Of a stretch of DNA of 13,771 nucleotides, positions 13,688 to 13,771 are shown in pieces (position 1 is the first letter of the stretch; every line of letters starts with the position of its first letter). This stretch comes from an uncultured Lachnospiraceae bacterium (GTDB lineage Bacteria; Bacillota_A; Clostridia; Lachnospirales; Lachnospiraceae). The DNA is taken from positions 1-13,771 of the forward strand of contig CAMWMM010000070.1 in assembly GCA_947175285.1 (NCBI GenBank). Direction: 5' to 3'. The notes under the pieces are model-generated. The model was given only the letters and a program-made list of their open reading frames with translations, was not told the DNA's origin and searched no databases. The translations under genes and the position numbers were made by a program.

Positions 13688-13702
13688 TTACTTATTGCTC
13701 AT
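13688..13702 (-). CDS. Four-codon leader ORF (MSNK) of the ABC-F transcript
   Basis: ATG AGC AAT AAG TAA on the minus strand is preceded at about seven bases by AAGAGAGAGG, one of the strongest ribosome binding sites in the window. A site this good before so short an ORF suggests that ribosome loading or stalling here matters rather than the peptide. It begins about 25 bases after the predicted transcription start of the ABC-F operon. Confidence 0.55.
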   Translation of the reverse strand: MSNK

Positions 13703-13732
13703 TGCTGCACCTCTCTCTTAATTGTTAGTGCC

Positions 13733-13761
13733 ATTTTAGCATGAGTGCTGCAGTCCGTCAA
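13733..13761 (-). promoter_or_regulatory. Promoter of the ABC-F/acetyltransferase operon
   Basis: On the minus strand TTGACG (13756-13761) and TAAAAT (13733-13738) are separated by 17 bases, and TGC directly before the -10 makes an extended -10 element. It is a strong, apparently constitutive promoter, consistent with control being exerted in the long leader. Confidence 0.75.
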
Positions 13762-13771
13762 GAATCAATTC

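Larger units (their letters stand above)
13459..13726 (-). promoter_or_regulatory. Long 5' leader of the ABC-F gene, probable regulatory RNA
   Basis: About 270 bases separate the predicted transcription start (near 13726) from the ABC-F ATG. In order on the minus strand it holds a strong ribosome binding site with a four-codon ORF (13688-13702), a hairpin GTATGC-TGACT-GCATAC (13634-13650), two T6 tracts (in 13555-13568) and a hairpin next to a second GGAGG (13491-13513). Long leaders with mini-ORFs are typical of ribosome-targeting resistance genes, where drug-stalled ribosomes refold the RNA. I could not find a convincing terminator stem before the T tracts, so whether control is by attenuation or at translation is open. 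Confidence 0.6.

Overview
The window looks like chromosomal DNA of a low-GC Gram-positive anaerobe, most likely a gut Clostridium or Lachnospiraceae relative. The signs are strong AGGAGG-type ribosome binding sites, TTGACx/TATAAT promoters, A+T-rich codon use, an AgrC/LytTR two-component pair, a class M sirtuin/zinc-macrodomain pair and an antibiotic-resistance-type ABC-F protein. By eye, positions 1-6000 are more A+T-rich than 8700-11400, which suggests a mosaic accessory region. No insertion sequence, integrase, tRNA, rRNA or CRISPR array is visible.

Layout. (1) 1-54: possible 3' end of an upstream gene. (2) 64-889, minus: a two-gene operon of an Xre regulator with a membrane tail and a small protein resembling ADP-ribosyltransferases, with a palindrome in its promoter. 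(3) 1057-4084, plus: a tight operon of a membrane-anchored serine hydrolase, a cytoplasmic SGNH/sialate-O-acetylesterase-like hydrolase and an unusual short carbamoyltransferase, followed by a nitroreductase (4123-4716). (4) 4839-5530: a MntA/HepT (minimal nucleotidyltransferase/HEPN) toxin-antitoxin pair with an inverted repeat around its -10 box. (5) 5552-6004: an Rrf2-family regulator closed by a 15-bp terminator hairpin. (6) 6063-8641: a promoter with two identical-architecture palindromes (ATGTAA-N9-TTACAT) drives a PNPOx/ferredoxin fusion protein, a class M sirtuin (SirTM) and a zinc-containing macrodomain hydrolase. (7) 8716-11375: an AgrC-like sensor kinase, a LytTR response regulator and a small unrecognised protein, closed by a hairpin terminator. 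(8) 11415-13771, minus: a leader-controlled ABC-F ribosome-protection protein and a translationally coupled GNAT acetyltransferase.

The most interesting unit is region 5-6. Known SirTM/macrodomain operons carry a lipoylatable GcvH-L protein and a lipoate ligase, so that SirTM ADP-ribosylates the lipoylated carrier and the macrodomain reverses this. Here the transcription unit has clear boundaries and contains neither partner. A two-cluster ferredoxin fused to a flavin-binding split barrel takes their place, next to an Rrf2 regulator and paired operators. I read this as a candidate redox-responsive, reversible ADP-ribosylation system with a different substrate or electron-transfer partner. The window also holds a MntA AMPylator and an ART-like protein, so nucleotide-based modification is a recurring theme.
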